From NCBI GenBank assembly GCA_035493955.1, contig DATJHI010000043.1, forward strand, positions 1-64,000: DNA of 64,000 bases. Reading direction: 5' to 3'. This DNA comes from NCED01 sp035493955. GTDB taxonomy: Bacteria; Pseudomonadota; Alphaproteobacteria; Caulobacterales; Caulobacteraceae. The position numbers were made by a program, and so were the translations under genes. Below the pieces are notes generated by a model, which did no database searches, was not told the origin of the DNA, and was given only the letters and a program-made list of their open reading frames with translations. Below are positions 20,820 through 29,001 of the stretch, piece by piece (the stretch's first letter is position 1; each line of letters starts with the position of its first letter).

Positions 20820-22640
20820 ATGACCGACGCCGATTTCACGCCCGAGACCGACGACGCCGCGGAGCGTGACGACAACACGTCGGACATGTTCGGCGGGCCC
20901 GCGCCGGACACGGCTGAAGTCGCGCACGCCTCCCCCGCCGAAGCGGGCGGCGGCGCCTACCAGGTGCTGGCGCGGAAGTACCGGCCCCGCACCTTCGAGG
21001 ACCTGATCGGCCAGGAGGCCATGGTCCGCACCCTGGCCAACGCCTTCTCCAGCGGCCGCATCGCCCACGCCTTCATGCTCACCGGCGTACGCGGGGTCGG
21101 CAAGACCACCACCGCCCGCCTCCTGGCCCGCGCCCTCAACTATGAGCGCGAGGGCGTGGACGGCCCCTCGGTGGACCTGACCGTCGAGGGCCGGCACTGC
21201 CAGGCCATCATCGAGGGCCGGCACATGGACGTGCTGGAGCTCGACGCCGCCTCGCGCACCAAGGTCGACGAGATGCGCGAGCTCCTGGAAAGCGTGCGCT
21301 ACGCCCCGGTCGAGGCCCGCTACAAGGTCTACATCATCGACGAGGTGCACATGCTGTCGACGGCGGCGTTCAATGCGCTGCTGAAGACGCTGGAGGAGCC
21401 TCCGCCCCACGCCAAGTTCGTCTTCGCCACCACCGAGATCCGCAAGGTGCCGGTGACCATCCTGTCCCGCTGCCAGCGCTTCGACCTGCGCCGGGTGGAG
21501 CCGCCGATCCTGCTGAAGAACCTGGAGGCGCTCTGCGCCGCCGAGGGCGCTCTGGTCGAGCAGGAAGGCCTGATGCTGATCGCCCGCGCGGCCGAGGGTT
21601 CGGTGCGCGACGCCCAGTCCCTGCTCGACCAGGCCATCGTCCAGGGCGAGCGCGGCCAGGTGGTCTCCGCCGAGGTCGTGCGCGACATGCTGGGCCTGGC
21701 CGACCGCTCGGCCACCATCGGCCTGTTCGAACTGGTCATGGGCGGCAAGATCGCCGAGGCCCTCACCGCCTTCCGCAGCCTCTACGGCTTCGGCGCCGAT
21801 CCGTCGGTGGTGGTGATGGACCTGCTTGAGCACGCCCATTCCGCCTCCGTGGCCAAGACCCTCGGCCCCGACGCCCTGGCCCTGCCCAAGGACCAGGCCG
21901 CGCGCCTGGCGGCGGTGGGCGCCGAAGCCTCGGCCGGCAGCCTGTCGCGGGCCTGGCAGATGCTGCTCAAGGCCTTCGAGGAGGTCCGCCGCGCCCCCGA
22001 TGCGGCCGCCGCGGCGGAAATGGCCCTGATCCGTCTCGCCTACGCCGCCGACCTGCCCGGACCGGAAGAGGCCCTGAAGCGCCTGCAGGAGGGCCAAGCC
22101 CCCGTCGGCGCCGCCCCGGCCCAGGCCCCGCAACCCGCCGGCGGCGGGGGCGGCGGATCGGCCGCCCGGGCCGTCGCGCCGTCCTATGCGCCCCAGGCCA
22201 ACCTCAGGCCCGTGGCCTCGACCACCGCGGAGGCGGCCCTCGGCTCCTTCAGCGACGTGGTCGCCCTGATCGAGGCCAAGCGCGACGTCACCCTCAAGCT
22301 CGACGTCGAGCGCTATATCCGCCCGCTGGAGATCAAGCCCGGCCAGTTCCGTTTCGCCCTGGCCGAGGGCGCGCCGGCCAATCTGCCGCAACGGCTGTCG
22401 GGGCGGCTGAAGGAATGGACCGGCCGCCCGTGGATGATGGACATCCAGGGGGGCGCCGAGGGCGTCGAGACCGCCTACGAGCGCGAACGGCGCGAGGCCG
22501 CCGACTTCCGCGCCGGCATCGAGGCCGACCCCTTCGTCCAGGCGGTGCGCGAGGCCTTTCCGGGGGCGGAGATCGTCGGCATACGCAAGGCGAGCGCCCC
22601 GGCCACGGCCGAACCGGCGGACGCCGACGACGAGGATTGA
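20820..22640 (+). CDS. dnaX: DNA polymerase III subunit gamma/tau
   Basis: This 606-residue clamp-loader ATPase assembles the beta clamp and links the replicase cores. After an acidic leader of about 45 residues, the AAA+ domain begins with VLARKYRPRTFEDLIGQE. Walker A is GVRGVGKTT (residues 89-97), Walker B is IIDEVHML, and sensor 1 is FATTEIRKVP. The zinc-binding loop is reduced, with one Cys visible (RHCQAI) instead of four. The C-terminal third is an Ala/Pro/Gly-rich linker and a tau-type domain ending in an acidic tail. The ATG lies 7 bases after the SRP RNA terminator; ybaB, recR and rmuC follow. Confidence 0.95.
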   Translation: MTDADFTPETDDAAERDDNTSDMFGGPAPDTAEVAHASPAEAGGGAYQVLARKYRPRTFEDLIGQEAMVRTLANAFSSGRIAHAFMLTGVRGVGKTTTARLLARALNYEREGVDGPSVDLTVEGRHCQAIIEGRHMDVLELDAASRTKVDEMRELLESVRYAPVEARYKVYIIDEVHMLSTAAFNALLKTLEEPPPHAKFVFATTEIRKVPVTILSRCQRFDLRRVEPPILLKNLEALCAAEGALVEQEGLMLIARAAEGSVRDAQSLLDQAIVQGERGQVVSAEVVRDMLGLADRSATIGLFELVMGGKIAEALTAFRSLYGFGADPSVVVMDLLEHAHSASVAKTLGPDALALPKDQAARLAAVGAEASAGSLSRAWQMLLKAFEEVRRAPDAAAAAEMALIRLAYAADLPGPEEALKRLQEGQAPVGAAPAQAPQPAGGGGGGSAARAVAPSYAPQANLRPVASTTAEAALGSFSDVVALIEAKRDVTLKLDVERYIRPLEIKPGQFRFALAEGAPANLPQRLSGRLKEWTGRPWMMDIQGGAEGVETAYERERREAADFRAGIEADPFVQAVREAFPGAEIVGIRKASAPATAEPADADDED

Positions 22641-22644
22641 ACAC

Positions 22645-22718
22645 CGCGTCGTCCTCGGCTTGGCGAAGCGCAGATCCGTCAGGGCCTCGCCTGCGGATCG
22701 TGGGCCAAGGATGACGCG
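22645..22718. repeat. Imperfect palindrome between dnaX and ybaB
   Basis: CGCGTCGTCCTCGGC at the left pairs with GCCAAGGATGACGCG at the right with two mismatches. A second inner pair (GATCCG with CGGATC) is also present. The form resembles the GTCATCCTCGG-type dispersed palindromes common in alphaproteobacterial intergenic regions. It may act as an RNA stabiliser or attenuator between the two genes. Confidence 0.55.
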
Positions 22719-22736
22719 ATTATCGGAGATGAGACG

Positions 22737-23066
22737 GTGAAAGACCTGAACTCGATCATGAAGCAGGCCCAGGTCATGCAGGCCAAGCTGCAGGAGGCCC
22801 AGGCGAAACTGGCGGAATCCACCGTCGAGGGCATGGCCGGCGCCGGCCTGGTCAAGGTCAGCCTGACCGGGGCGGGGGTGCTGACCGGGGTGAGCATCGA
22901 CGAAAGCCTGATGTCGGACGGGGACGCCGAGACCCTGGCCGACCTGGTCGTCGCCGCCCACGCCGACGCCAAGAACAAGCTCGACGAGGCCCAGGCGGCG
23001 ATGATGCGCCAGACCATGGGCCCGCTGGCCGGCGCCATTCCGGGTCTGCCGGGCATGAAGTTCTAG
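22737..23066 (+). CDS. YbaB/EbfC-family nucleoid-associated protein
   Basis: A 109-residue protein starting at GTG 22737 (MKDLNSIMKQAQVMQAKLQE). It shows the family's N-terminal amphipathic helix, a central sheet (VKVSLTGAGVLTGVSID) and a C-terminal helix with GLPGMKF at the end. YbaB/EbfC forms a DNA-binding dimer and is almost always encoded between dnaX and recR, as here. Its length is standard. The recR start follows 12 bases after the stop. Confidence 0.93.
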   Translation: MKDLNSIMKQAQVMQAKLQEAQAKLAESTVEGMAGAGLVKVSLTGAGVLTGVSIDESLMSDGDAETLADLVVAAHADAKNKLDEAQAAMMRQTMGPLAGAIPGLPGMKF

Positions 23067-23077
23067 AAGGAGCCCGC

Positions 23078-23677
23078 GTGGCCGCCTCCACCAGCCCCGA
23101 GATCGAACGGCTGATCGCCCTCCTGGCCAAGCTGCCGGGCATGGGTCCGCGGTCGGCGCGGCGGGCGGCCCTGGCTTTGCTGAAACGGCGCGAAGGTCTG
23201 CTCGAACCCCTGGCCGAGGCCATGGCCGACGCCGGGCGCAAGGTGCGGCCCTGTTCGGTGTGCGGCGCCCTGGACGGCAGCGACCCCTGCGCGGTCTGCC
23301 GTGACCAGAGCCGCGATCCCGGCCTGATCTGCGTGGTCGAGGAGGTCGGGGCCCTGTGGGCGCTGGAGCGCGGCAGCGGCTTTCGCGGCCGCTATCACGT
23401 GCTGGGCGGCCTGTTGTCGGCCCTGGACGGGATCGGCCCGGCCGACCTGCGCATCGGCGAACTGCTCAGCCGGGCGCGGGAGACCGGGGTGCGCGAGGTG
23501 ATCCTGGCTCTGCCCGCGACCGTCGACGGCCAGACCACGGCCCACTATCTGGCCGAACGGCTGGGCGACGGGGTCGCCGTCACCATGCTGGCCCGCGGCG
23601 TGCCGGTGGGGGGCGAGCTCGACTGGCTCGACGACGGGACCATCGCCCAGGCGATGCGCGCCCGCCGGCCGGCGTGA
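23078..23677 (+). CDS. recR: Recombination mediator protein RecR
   Basis: This 199-residue protein acts with RecO (and RecF) to load RecA on gapped DNA. It has an N-terminal helix-hairpin-helix (LAKLPGMGPRSARRAALALL), a four-cysteine zinc finger (CSVCG...DPCAVCRD), a Toprim domain (LICVVEEVGALWALE), and a C-terminal Walker-like segment (ARGVPVGGELDWLDDGTI). The start is a GTG with AGAAGGAG just upstream. Length and context, third in dnaX-ybaB-recR, are typical. Confidence 0.96.
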   Translation: MAASTSPEIERLIALLAKLPGMGPRSARRAALALLKRREGLLEPLAEAMADAGRKVRPCSVCGALDGSDPCAVCRDQSRDPGLICVVEEVGALWALERGSGFRGRYHVLGGLLSALDGIGPADLRIGELLSRARETGVREVILALPATVDGQTTAHYLAERLGDGVAVTMLARGVPVGGELDWLDDGTIAQAMRARRPA

Positions 23678-23723
23678 CATCGCGCCCTTTGCTGGCATGC
23701 CGACTCCGGTTATCGAACGGAGC

Positions 23724-25019
23724 ATGAACATGCTGCCCCTCCTCGCGCTTGTCGCCCTGGCCGTGGTGCTGGGGCTAGTCGCCGTCTTCGCCATGGTCGA
23801 GCGGGGCCGCGAGCGGCGGCGGGCCGAGGTCCTGGCCGAGCGGTTGGGGGAGGCCTCCGCCGCCCTGGCCGAAGCGCGGGAGCGGGCGCGGATGCTGGAG
23901 GGCCAGGCCGCTTCCCTGCCCGAATATCTGAAGGCCCAGACCGCCCAGACCGCCAATGCGGTGGCCGAGGAATTGTTGAAGCGCAACGCCGAGACCTTCA
24001 AGAGCCAGGAGCTGCTGGCCCAGGCCCGGATGGAGGCCCAGCTGAAGCCGGTGGCCGAGACCCTGGCCAAGTTCGAGACCCAGGTGGCGGCGCTGGAGAA
24101 GAACCGGGCCGAGGAGAGCGGCGGGCTGAAGGAGCAGATCGCCGCCCTGATGCTGGCCTCCACCGCCACCCAGGCCGAGGCGCGCAAGCTGTCGTCGGCC
24201 CTGCGCCGCGGCGCCGGCGTCCAGGGCCGCTGGGGCGAGCAGACCCTGCGCAACGTGCTGGAGACGGCCGGTCTCGCCGCCCGGTTCGACTTCGAGGAGC
24301 AGTTCTCGGTCGAGAGCGAGGAGGGCCGCCGCCGCCCCGACGTGAAGGTGCGCATGCCCGGCGGCGGAGTGTTCGTGATCGACGCCAAGTGCTCGCTCAA
24401 CGCCTTCCTGGAGGCTCAGGACGCGGCGGACGAGGCCGGGCGCGACGCGGCCTATGTGCGCCATGCCCAGAGCGTGCGCAGCCACATGATCGGCCTTTCG
24501 GCCAAGGGCTACTGGGACCAGTTCCAGGGCGAGGGTTCTCCGGATTTCGTGGCCATGTTCGTTCCCGGCGACGGCTTCCTGGCCGCGGCGCTGGAGCGGG
24601 CGCCCGATCTGATGAGCGAGGCCATGGCCAAGCGGGTGCTGCTGGTCACCCCCACCACCCTGTTCGCCCTGTGCAAGGCGGTGGCCTATGGCTGGCGGGT
24701 GGAGGAGCAGGCGAGGGGCTCGGCCGAGATCGCCAAGCTCGGCCGCGAGCTGCACAAGCGCCTGTCGGTGATGGGCGGTCACGCCGAACAGCTGGGCAAG
24801 GCCCTGACCTCGGCGGTGGGCAAGTACAACGCCTTCGTCGGCTCGCTGGAGAGCCAGGTGATGACCCAGGCCCGCCGCTTCGAGGAGTTGTCGGTCGACC
24901 ACGAGGGTAAGGAGCTGCCGGTGCTGGAGCCGGTGGAGAACGCCGTGCGGCCCCTGGCCAAGCTGGCGGCGGCCGAAGATGACGCGCCCGCCCCCGCCTT
25001 GACCCTCGGAGTGCGCTGA
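23724..25019 (+). CDS. rmuC: DNA recombination protein RmuC
   Basis: A 431-residue protein with one N-terminal membrane segment (MNMLPLLALVALAVVLGLVA region), a long coiled coil (about residues 20-160) and the RmuC nuclease-like domain. The domain shows QGRWGEQTLRNVLE and later VFVIDAKCSLNAF (PD-(D/E)XK-type core). RmuC limits inversions between short inverted repeats. The ATG at 23724 is preferred because GGAG precedes it and it starts right at the membrane helix; an upstream ATG (23697) adds nine residues. It lies 46 bases after recR and 14 bases before def. Confidence 0.92.
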   Translation: MNMLPLLALVALAVVLGLVAVFAMVERGRERRRAEVLAERLGEASAALAEARERARMLEGQAASLPEYLKAQTAQTANAVAEELLKRNAETFKSQELLAQARMEAQLKPVAETLAKFETQVAALEKNRAEESGGLKEQIAALMLASTATQAEARKLSSALRRGAGVQGRWGEQTLRNVLETAGLAARFDFEEQFSVESEEGRRRPDVKVRMPGGGVFVIDAKCSLNAFLEAQDAADEAGRDAAYVRHAQSVRSHMIGLSAKGYWDQFQGEGSPDFVAMFVPGDGFLAAALERAPDLMSEAMAKRVLLVTPTTLFALCKAVAYGWRVEEQARGSAEIAKLGRELHKRLSVMGGHAEQLGKALTSAVGKYNAFVGSLESQVMTQARRFEELSVDHEGKELPVLEPVENAVRPLAKLAAAEDDAPAPALTLGVR

Positions 25020-25033
25020 CCTACCTGACGATC

Positions 25034-25555
25034 ATGGCCGTCCGTCGCATCCTCACCGTGGACAACCGCGCCGACCTTGCGGTGCTCAAGTCCAAGTCGG
25101 TCCCCGTCGAAGGGGTCGACGACTCCCTGCGCGCGCTGATGGACGACATGCTGGAGACCATGTACGCGGCCCCCGGCATCGGCCTGGCGGCGGTCCAGGT
25201 GGGCGAGCCCAAGCGGGTCATCGTCATGGATCTGTCCCGCGACCCCGAGGCCAAGGCCCCGCGCTTCCTGGTCAATCCCGAGATCACCTGGCGCTCGGAA
25301 GAAACCCTTCCCTACGAGGAAGGCTGCCTTTCCGTTCCGGAGATTTACGACGAGGTCGAGCGGCCGGCTAAGGTGAAGCTACGCTACCTCGACTACGACG
25401 GGAACACCGTCGAGGAGGACTGCGAAGGCCTGTTCGCGGTCTGCATCCAGCACGAGATGGATCACCTCGAGGGCGTGCTGTTCATCGACCACCTGTCGCG
25501 GCTGAAGCGCGAACGCGCCGTGGCCAAGGTGAAGAAGGCCGCCGCGGCGGCCTGA
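25034..25555 (+). CDS. def: Peptide deformylase
   Basis: This 173-residue metalloenzyme removes the formyl group from nascent proteins. All three family motifs are present: GIGLAAVQVG (motif I), EGCLSVP with metal ligand Cys98 (motif II), and QHEMDHLEG with ligands His140 and His144 and catalytic Glu141 (motif III). No clear ribosome binding site is seen, so translation may depend on rmuC upstream. fmt, its usual neighbour, is separated from it by an opposite-strand oxidase gene. Confidence 0.97.
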   Translation: MAVRRILTVDNRADLAVLKSKSVPVEGVDDSLRALMDDMLETMYAAPGIGLAAVQVGEPKRVIVMDLSRDPEAKAPRFLVNPEITWRSEETLPYEEGCLSVPEIYDEVERPAKVKLRYLDYDGNTVEEDCEGLFAVCIQHEMDHLEGVLFIDHLSRLKRERAVAKVKKAAAAA

Positions 25556-25566
25556 GCGCCCTTCCG

Positions 25567-26691
25567 TCAGGCGAGCTTGCGCAGGTATTTGGCGGTGATC
25601 TGGTCGACCCGGTCGACGCCGAGGCCCCGCATGGCGGTCGCCAGCTCCTGCTTCATCCGGTCGTAGACGTTCTTGACCCCGAGCTCGCCGCCCAGCGCCA
25701 GGCCGTAGAGCGCCGGTCGGCCGATGGCCGCCACATTGGCCCCCAGGGCCAGGGCCTTGAACACGTCGACGCCGCGGCGAATGCCGCTGTCCATGATCAC
25801 GGGGACGCGCCCATGCACCGCCTCGACGATGGCGGGAAGCACGTCCAGCGCCGCCGGCACGCCGTCCGTCTGGCGCCCGCCGTGGTTGGAGACCTGGATC
25901 CCCGCCGCGCCCCGCTCCACCGCGCGCCGCGCCAGCTCCGGCGTCAGCACGCCCTTGAGGATCACCGGCAGGCCGCTCTCCTTCTGGGTGAAGGTCAGGT
26001 CGTCCCAGTCCAGGAAGCGCTTGCTCTCTCCCCGCGGCGCCCGCTTGACGCCGGTCTCGGCCAGGATGGCCGCCGAGGCCGTACGCATGTCGAAACCGAG
26101 GCGCGCGACGGCCTCGGAGTTGCCCGGACCCAGGGAGTCGATGGTGAAGACGATGGCGGTGAATCCCGCCGCCCGCGCGCGGTGGAGGTTGTCCCGCGCC
26201 TCGCCCGGGTCGGCCGGCATATAGAGCTGGTGCCACTTGGGTCCGGTCGTCGCCGCCGCGACCTCCTCGATGGTCCGGGTCGCCGCCCCGCTCATGGTCA
26301 TCAGCGTGCCCGAAGCGCTGGTTCCTCGCGCCATGCCGACGTCCGCGGTCGCATGGGCCAGCACCAGGCCGCCGGTCGGCGCGGTGATGACCGGAAGCGC
26401 CAGCGCCGAGCCCAGGATGGTCGTGCGCAGGTCCGGTTCCTGCCGGCCGGCCAGATAGTCCGGGATAAGCGCGTAGCGATCGAAGGCGCGCCGGTTTTCC
26501 CGCAGGCTCCACTCGGCTCCCGAACCGCTGGCGATATAGGCGAAAGGCCCGTCGCCCAGCACCTTTCGCGCCTCCGGTTCGAGATCGACCAGACTGCTGA
26601 TCTTGATGGGGGCGACGACGGTCGGAACAGACTGGGCGGCGGCCGTGGCCGCAGCCTCGACCATCAGGATATCCCTATGATCGGCCGCCAA
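25567..26691 (-). CDS. FMN-dependent alpha-hydroxy-acid oxidizing enzyme
   Basis: A 374-residue TIM-barrel flavoenzyme of the lactate/glycolate oxidase and L-lactate dehydrogenase family. Visible signatures are PTGGLVLAHATADVGMARG (FMN-binding region), WHQLYMP, the catalytic His-Arg motif SNHGGRQTDG, and the phosphate-binding end VIMDSGIRRGVDVFKALALGA. It oxidises a 2-hydroxy acid to a 2-oxo acid, with either oxygen or a quinone as acceptor; sequence alone does not decide. The start is a TTG at 26691 supported by a near-perfect AAGGAGG six bases ahead; an ATG 27 bases downstream has a weaker site. It sits on the opposite strand between def and fmt. Confidence 0.88.
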   Translation of the reverse strand: MAADHRDILMVEAAATAAAQSVPTVVAPIKISSLVDLEPEARKVLGDGPFAYIASGSGAEWSLRENRRAFDRYALIPDYLAGRQEPDLRTTILGSALALPVITAPTGGLVLAHATADVGMARGTSASGTLMTMSGAATRTIEEVAAATTGPKWHQLYMPADPGEARDNLHRARAAGFTAIVFTIDSLGPGNSEAVARLGFDMRTASAAILAETGVKRAPRGESKRFLDWDDLTFTQKESGLPVILKGVLTPELARRAVERGAAGIQVSNHGGRQTDGVPAALDVLPAIVEAVHGRVPVIMDSGIRRGVDVFKALALGANVAAIGRPALYGLALGGELGVKNVYDRMKQELATAMRGLGVDRVDQITAKYLRKLA

Positions 26692-26697
26692 AATTAG

Positions 26698-26704
26698 CCT
26701 CCTT
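26698..26704 (-). promoter_or_regulatory. Ribosome binding site that fixes a TTG start
   Basis: AAGGAGG on the minus strand, six bases ahead of the TTG at 26691. It is the main reason for choosing TTG over the ATG at 26664 for the hydroxy-acid oxidase. Confidence 0.75.
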
Positions 26705-26753
26705 ATTTCTACGGGAACATGACGGGATTTCCCTGGGAATGCTAGGGAGGCCC

Positions 26754-27680
26754 ATGCGCATCGCCTTCATGGGCACACCCGCCTTCGCCGTCAGGGCCCT
26801 TCGCGAGATCGCCGGGGACGGGCACGACATCGCCGCCGTCTACACCCGCGCCCCAGCCCCGCGGGGCCGCGGCCACGCCCTGCAGCCTTCGCCGGTCGAG
26901 GTCCTGGCCGAGGAACTCGGCCTGCCCGTGCGGACGCCGAAGAGTTTCCGCGATCCGGCCGAGGTCGCCGCCTTCCGGGCGCTGGGCCTGGACGCGGCCG
27001 TGGTGGCGGCCTACGGCCTGATCCTGCCCAAGGCGGTGCTGGAGGCTCCCCGGCTGGGAGCGTTCAACCTGCATGGCTCGCTGCTGCCCCGCTGGCGGGG
27101 CGCCGCCCCGATCCAGCGGGCGATCATGGCCGGCGACCCGGTCACCGGGGTCCAGGTGATGCGGATGAGCGAGGGTCTCGACGAGGGTCCGATCCTGCTT
27201 TCGGAGACCATCCCCATCCTGGCCGACGACACCGCCGCCACCCTGCACGACCGCATGGCCGAGGCCGGTGCGGAATTGATGGCCGGGGCCCTGGCGGCCC
27301 TGTCGCGGGGGCCGGTGCCCGAGCACGAGCAGGCCCAGGACGGGGTCGTCTACGCCCGGAAGATCACCCCGGCCGAGGCCCGCATCGACTGGGACCGCAG
27401 CGCCCCGGAGGTCGATCGCCATATCCGCGGCCTGTCGCCGGCGCCGGGGGCGTGGTTCGAGGTCCTGACCCCGCGCGGGCCCGTGCGGGTCAAGGCGCTG
27501 ATGTCGCGCCTCTCGGCCGGAGAGGGTCCGCCCGGAGAGGTGCTGGACGACAATCTGAAGGTCGCCTGCGGCCAGGGGGCGGTGCGGCTGCTGCGGGTCC
27601 AGCGCGAAGGGCGGGGTCCCCAGGACGCCGAGGACTTCCTGCGCGGACTTCCGATCGCCGCCGGAGAACCCTTAGGCTGA
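26754..27680 (+). CDS. fmt: Methionyl-tRNA formyltransferase
   Basis: This 308-residue enzyme formylates Met-tRNAi using 10-formyl-THF. The N-terminal formyltransferase domain has MRIAFMGTPAFAVRAL, the folate-binding/catalytic HGSLLPRWRGAAPIQRAI, and DEGPILL. The C-terminal OB-like tRNA-binding domain follows (HIRGLSPAPGAW). The ATG at 26754 has GGGAGG directly upstream. Its stop overlaps the truA start (TGATG), so the two are translationally coupled. Confidence 0.97.
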   Translation: MRIAFMGTPAFAVRALREIAGDGHDIAAVYTRAPAPRGRGHALQPSPVEVLAEELGLPVRTPKSFRDPAEVAAFRALGLDAAVVAAYGLILPKAVLEAPRLGAFNLHGSLLPRWRGAAPIQRAIMAGDPVTGVQVMRMSEGLDEGPILLSETIPILADDTAATLHDRMAEAGAELMAGALAALSRGPVPEHEQAQDGVVYARKITPAEARIDWDRSAPEVDRHIRGLSPAPGAWFEVLTPRGPVRVKALMSRLSAGEGPPGEVLDDNLKVACGQGAVRLLRVQREGRGPQDAEDFLRGLPIAAGEPLG

Positions 27681-28453
27681 TGCCCCGCTATCGCGCGACC
27701 ATCGAATACGACGGCGGACCCTACAAGGGTTTCCAGCTCCAGGCCGCCTTGCCGACGGTGCAGGGGGCGCTGGAAGCGGCCATCCTGGGCTTCTCCGGCG
27801 AGGCGGCGCGGGTGCATGCGGCCGGCCGGACCGACACCGGCGTCCACGCCACCGGCCAGGTGGTCCACTTCGACCTGGAGCGGGAGTGGCGCGCCGAGGT
27901 GGTGCGCGACGCCGCCAACGCCCATCTGGTCCGCGAGGCGGTGGTGGTGCTGGAGGCGGAACGGGTCCTTGAGGACTTCCACGCCCGCTTCTCGGCGGTC
28001 GGCCGGCGCTATCTGTTCCGCATCCTCGACCGCAAGGCCCCCCCGGCGATCGAGCGCGGCCGCGTGTGGTGGGTGAAGGCGCCCCTGGACGCCGAGGCCA
28101 TGCACGCGGCGGGCCAGGCCCTGGTCGGCCTGCACGACTTCACCACCTTCCGCGACGCCAATTGCCAGTCCGCCTCGCCGGTGAAGACCCTGGACGCCGT
28201 CGCGGTGGAGCGCCGCGGGGACGAGGTGCGGCTGTCGTTCGCCGCGCGGTCGTTCCTGCACCGCCAGGTCCGCTCGATGACCGGCGCCCTGGCCGAGGTG
28301 GGGATGGGCCGCTGGAGCGCCGCCGACCTGGTCGCCGCGCTGGAGGCCCGCGACCGCAAGGCCTGCGCCCCGGTGGCGCCGCCTCAGGGCCTGTATCTGT
28401 CCGCGGTGGTCTACCCCGCCGCCGAGACGGCGAAGGCGAAGCCGGCGACCTGA
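27680..28453 (+). CDS. truA: tRNA pseudouridine(38-40) synthase
   Basis: A 257-residue enzyme that makes pseudouridine at positions 38-40 of the tRNA anticodon arm. The catalytic Asp is in AAGRTDTGVHA; other family motifs are YDGGPYKGFQLQ and SFLHRQVRSMTGAL. The ATG overlaps the fmt stop by one base. Its 3' end runs 43 bases into the 3' end of the convergent membrane-protein gene, so the last 14 codons (ending in an Ala/Lys-rich tail) are shared antisense sequence. Confidence 0.96.
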   Translation: MPRYRATIEYDGGPYKGFQLQAALPTVQGALEAAILGFSGEAARVHAAGRTDTGVHATGQVVHFDLEREWRAEVVRDAANAHLVREAVVVLEAERVLEDFHARFSAVGRRYLFRILDRKAPPAIERGRVWWVKAPLDAEAMHAAGQALVGLHDFTTFRDANCQSASPVKTLDAVAVERRGDEVRLSFAARSFLHRQVRSMTGALAEVGMGRWSAADLVAALEARDRKACAPVAPPQGLYLSAVVYPAAETAKAKPAT

Positions 28454-29001
28454 TCCGCCAGCACCCCGACGGCGACCGACAGCACCACCATGAGCAGGGC
28501 GATGGGGATCTCTTCGCTCAGCGTCTCGCGGGAGGCGCGCCAGGTGACGAACAGCGAGACCCCGAACAGGCCGAGCCAGAAGAAGGTGAACAACCCCTGG
28601 CCGGTGTCGCCGGCCAGCATCAGGACCGCGGCCGCGGCCGTGCCGATGTTCAAGAACAGGGAAGCCCAGTTGACGATGATGATGAAGCCCGCGTAGCCGG
28701 GGCCGATCCGCAGCGGCTTGGCGATGGCGGCGATCACGGCGGGGAAGGCGACGGCGTTCAGGACGTGCGACGCCACCGCCGCCCACATCACCCGGTTGTC
28801 GACGACCGCGCCGTTGGCGGCGGTCATGGCCGAGACCACGATCAGATAAAAGGGCAGGCCGAGCAGGGGCCCCAGGAACGAGCGCAGGAAGCCGCCGGCG
28901 GTGGGATTGAAGCCATCCGGCCAGCGCGGGTCGTAGCGGATCAGCCGGCCGACCCCCACGCCCGCGTCGGCGATCTCGCGGGTGATGGCCGGGGCGCTCA
29001 A
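28411..29001 (-). CDS. Polytopic membrane protein of unknown function
   Basis: This 196-residue protein starts at a TTG that overlaps the dapE stop in a TTGA arrangement, indicating coupled translation. A soluble N-terminus (about 30 residues with RYDPRWPDGFNP) is followed by about five hydrophobic segments (roughly residues 38-60, 68-92, 97-125, 128-150, 168-190). I recognise no family for certain; the pattern recalls YIP1-like small membrane proteins. The 3' end overlaps truA by 43 bases on the opposite strand. Confidence 0.7.
   Translation of the reverse strand: MSAPAITREIADAGVGVGRLIRYDPRWPDGFNPTAGGFLRSFLGPLLGLPFYLIVVSAMTAANGAVVDNRVMWAAVASHVLNAVAFPAVIAAIAKPLRIGPGYAGFIIIVNWASLFLNIGTAAAAVLMLAGDTGQGLFTFFWLGLFGVSLFVTWRASRETLSEEIPIALLMVVLSVAVGVLADQVAGFAFAVSAAG

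Noticed and set aside
20535..22961. Minus-strand frame of 808 codons opposite dnaX
   Set aside because: Antisense shadow of dnaX extending over the SRP RNA and a repeat; no family features.
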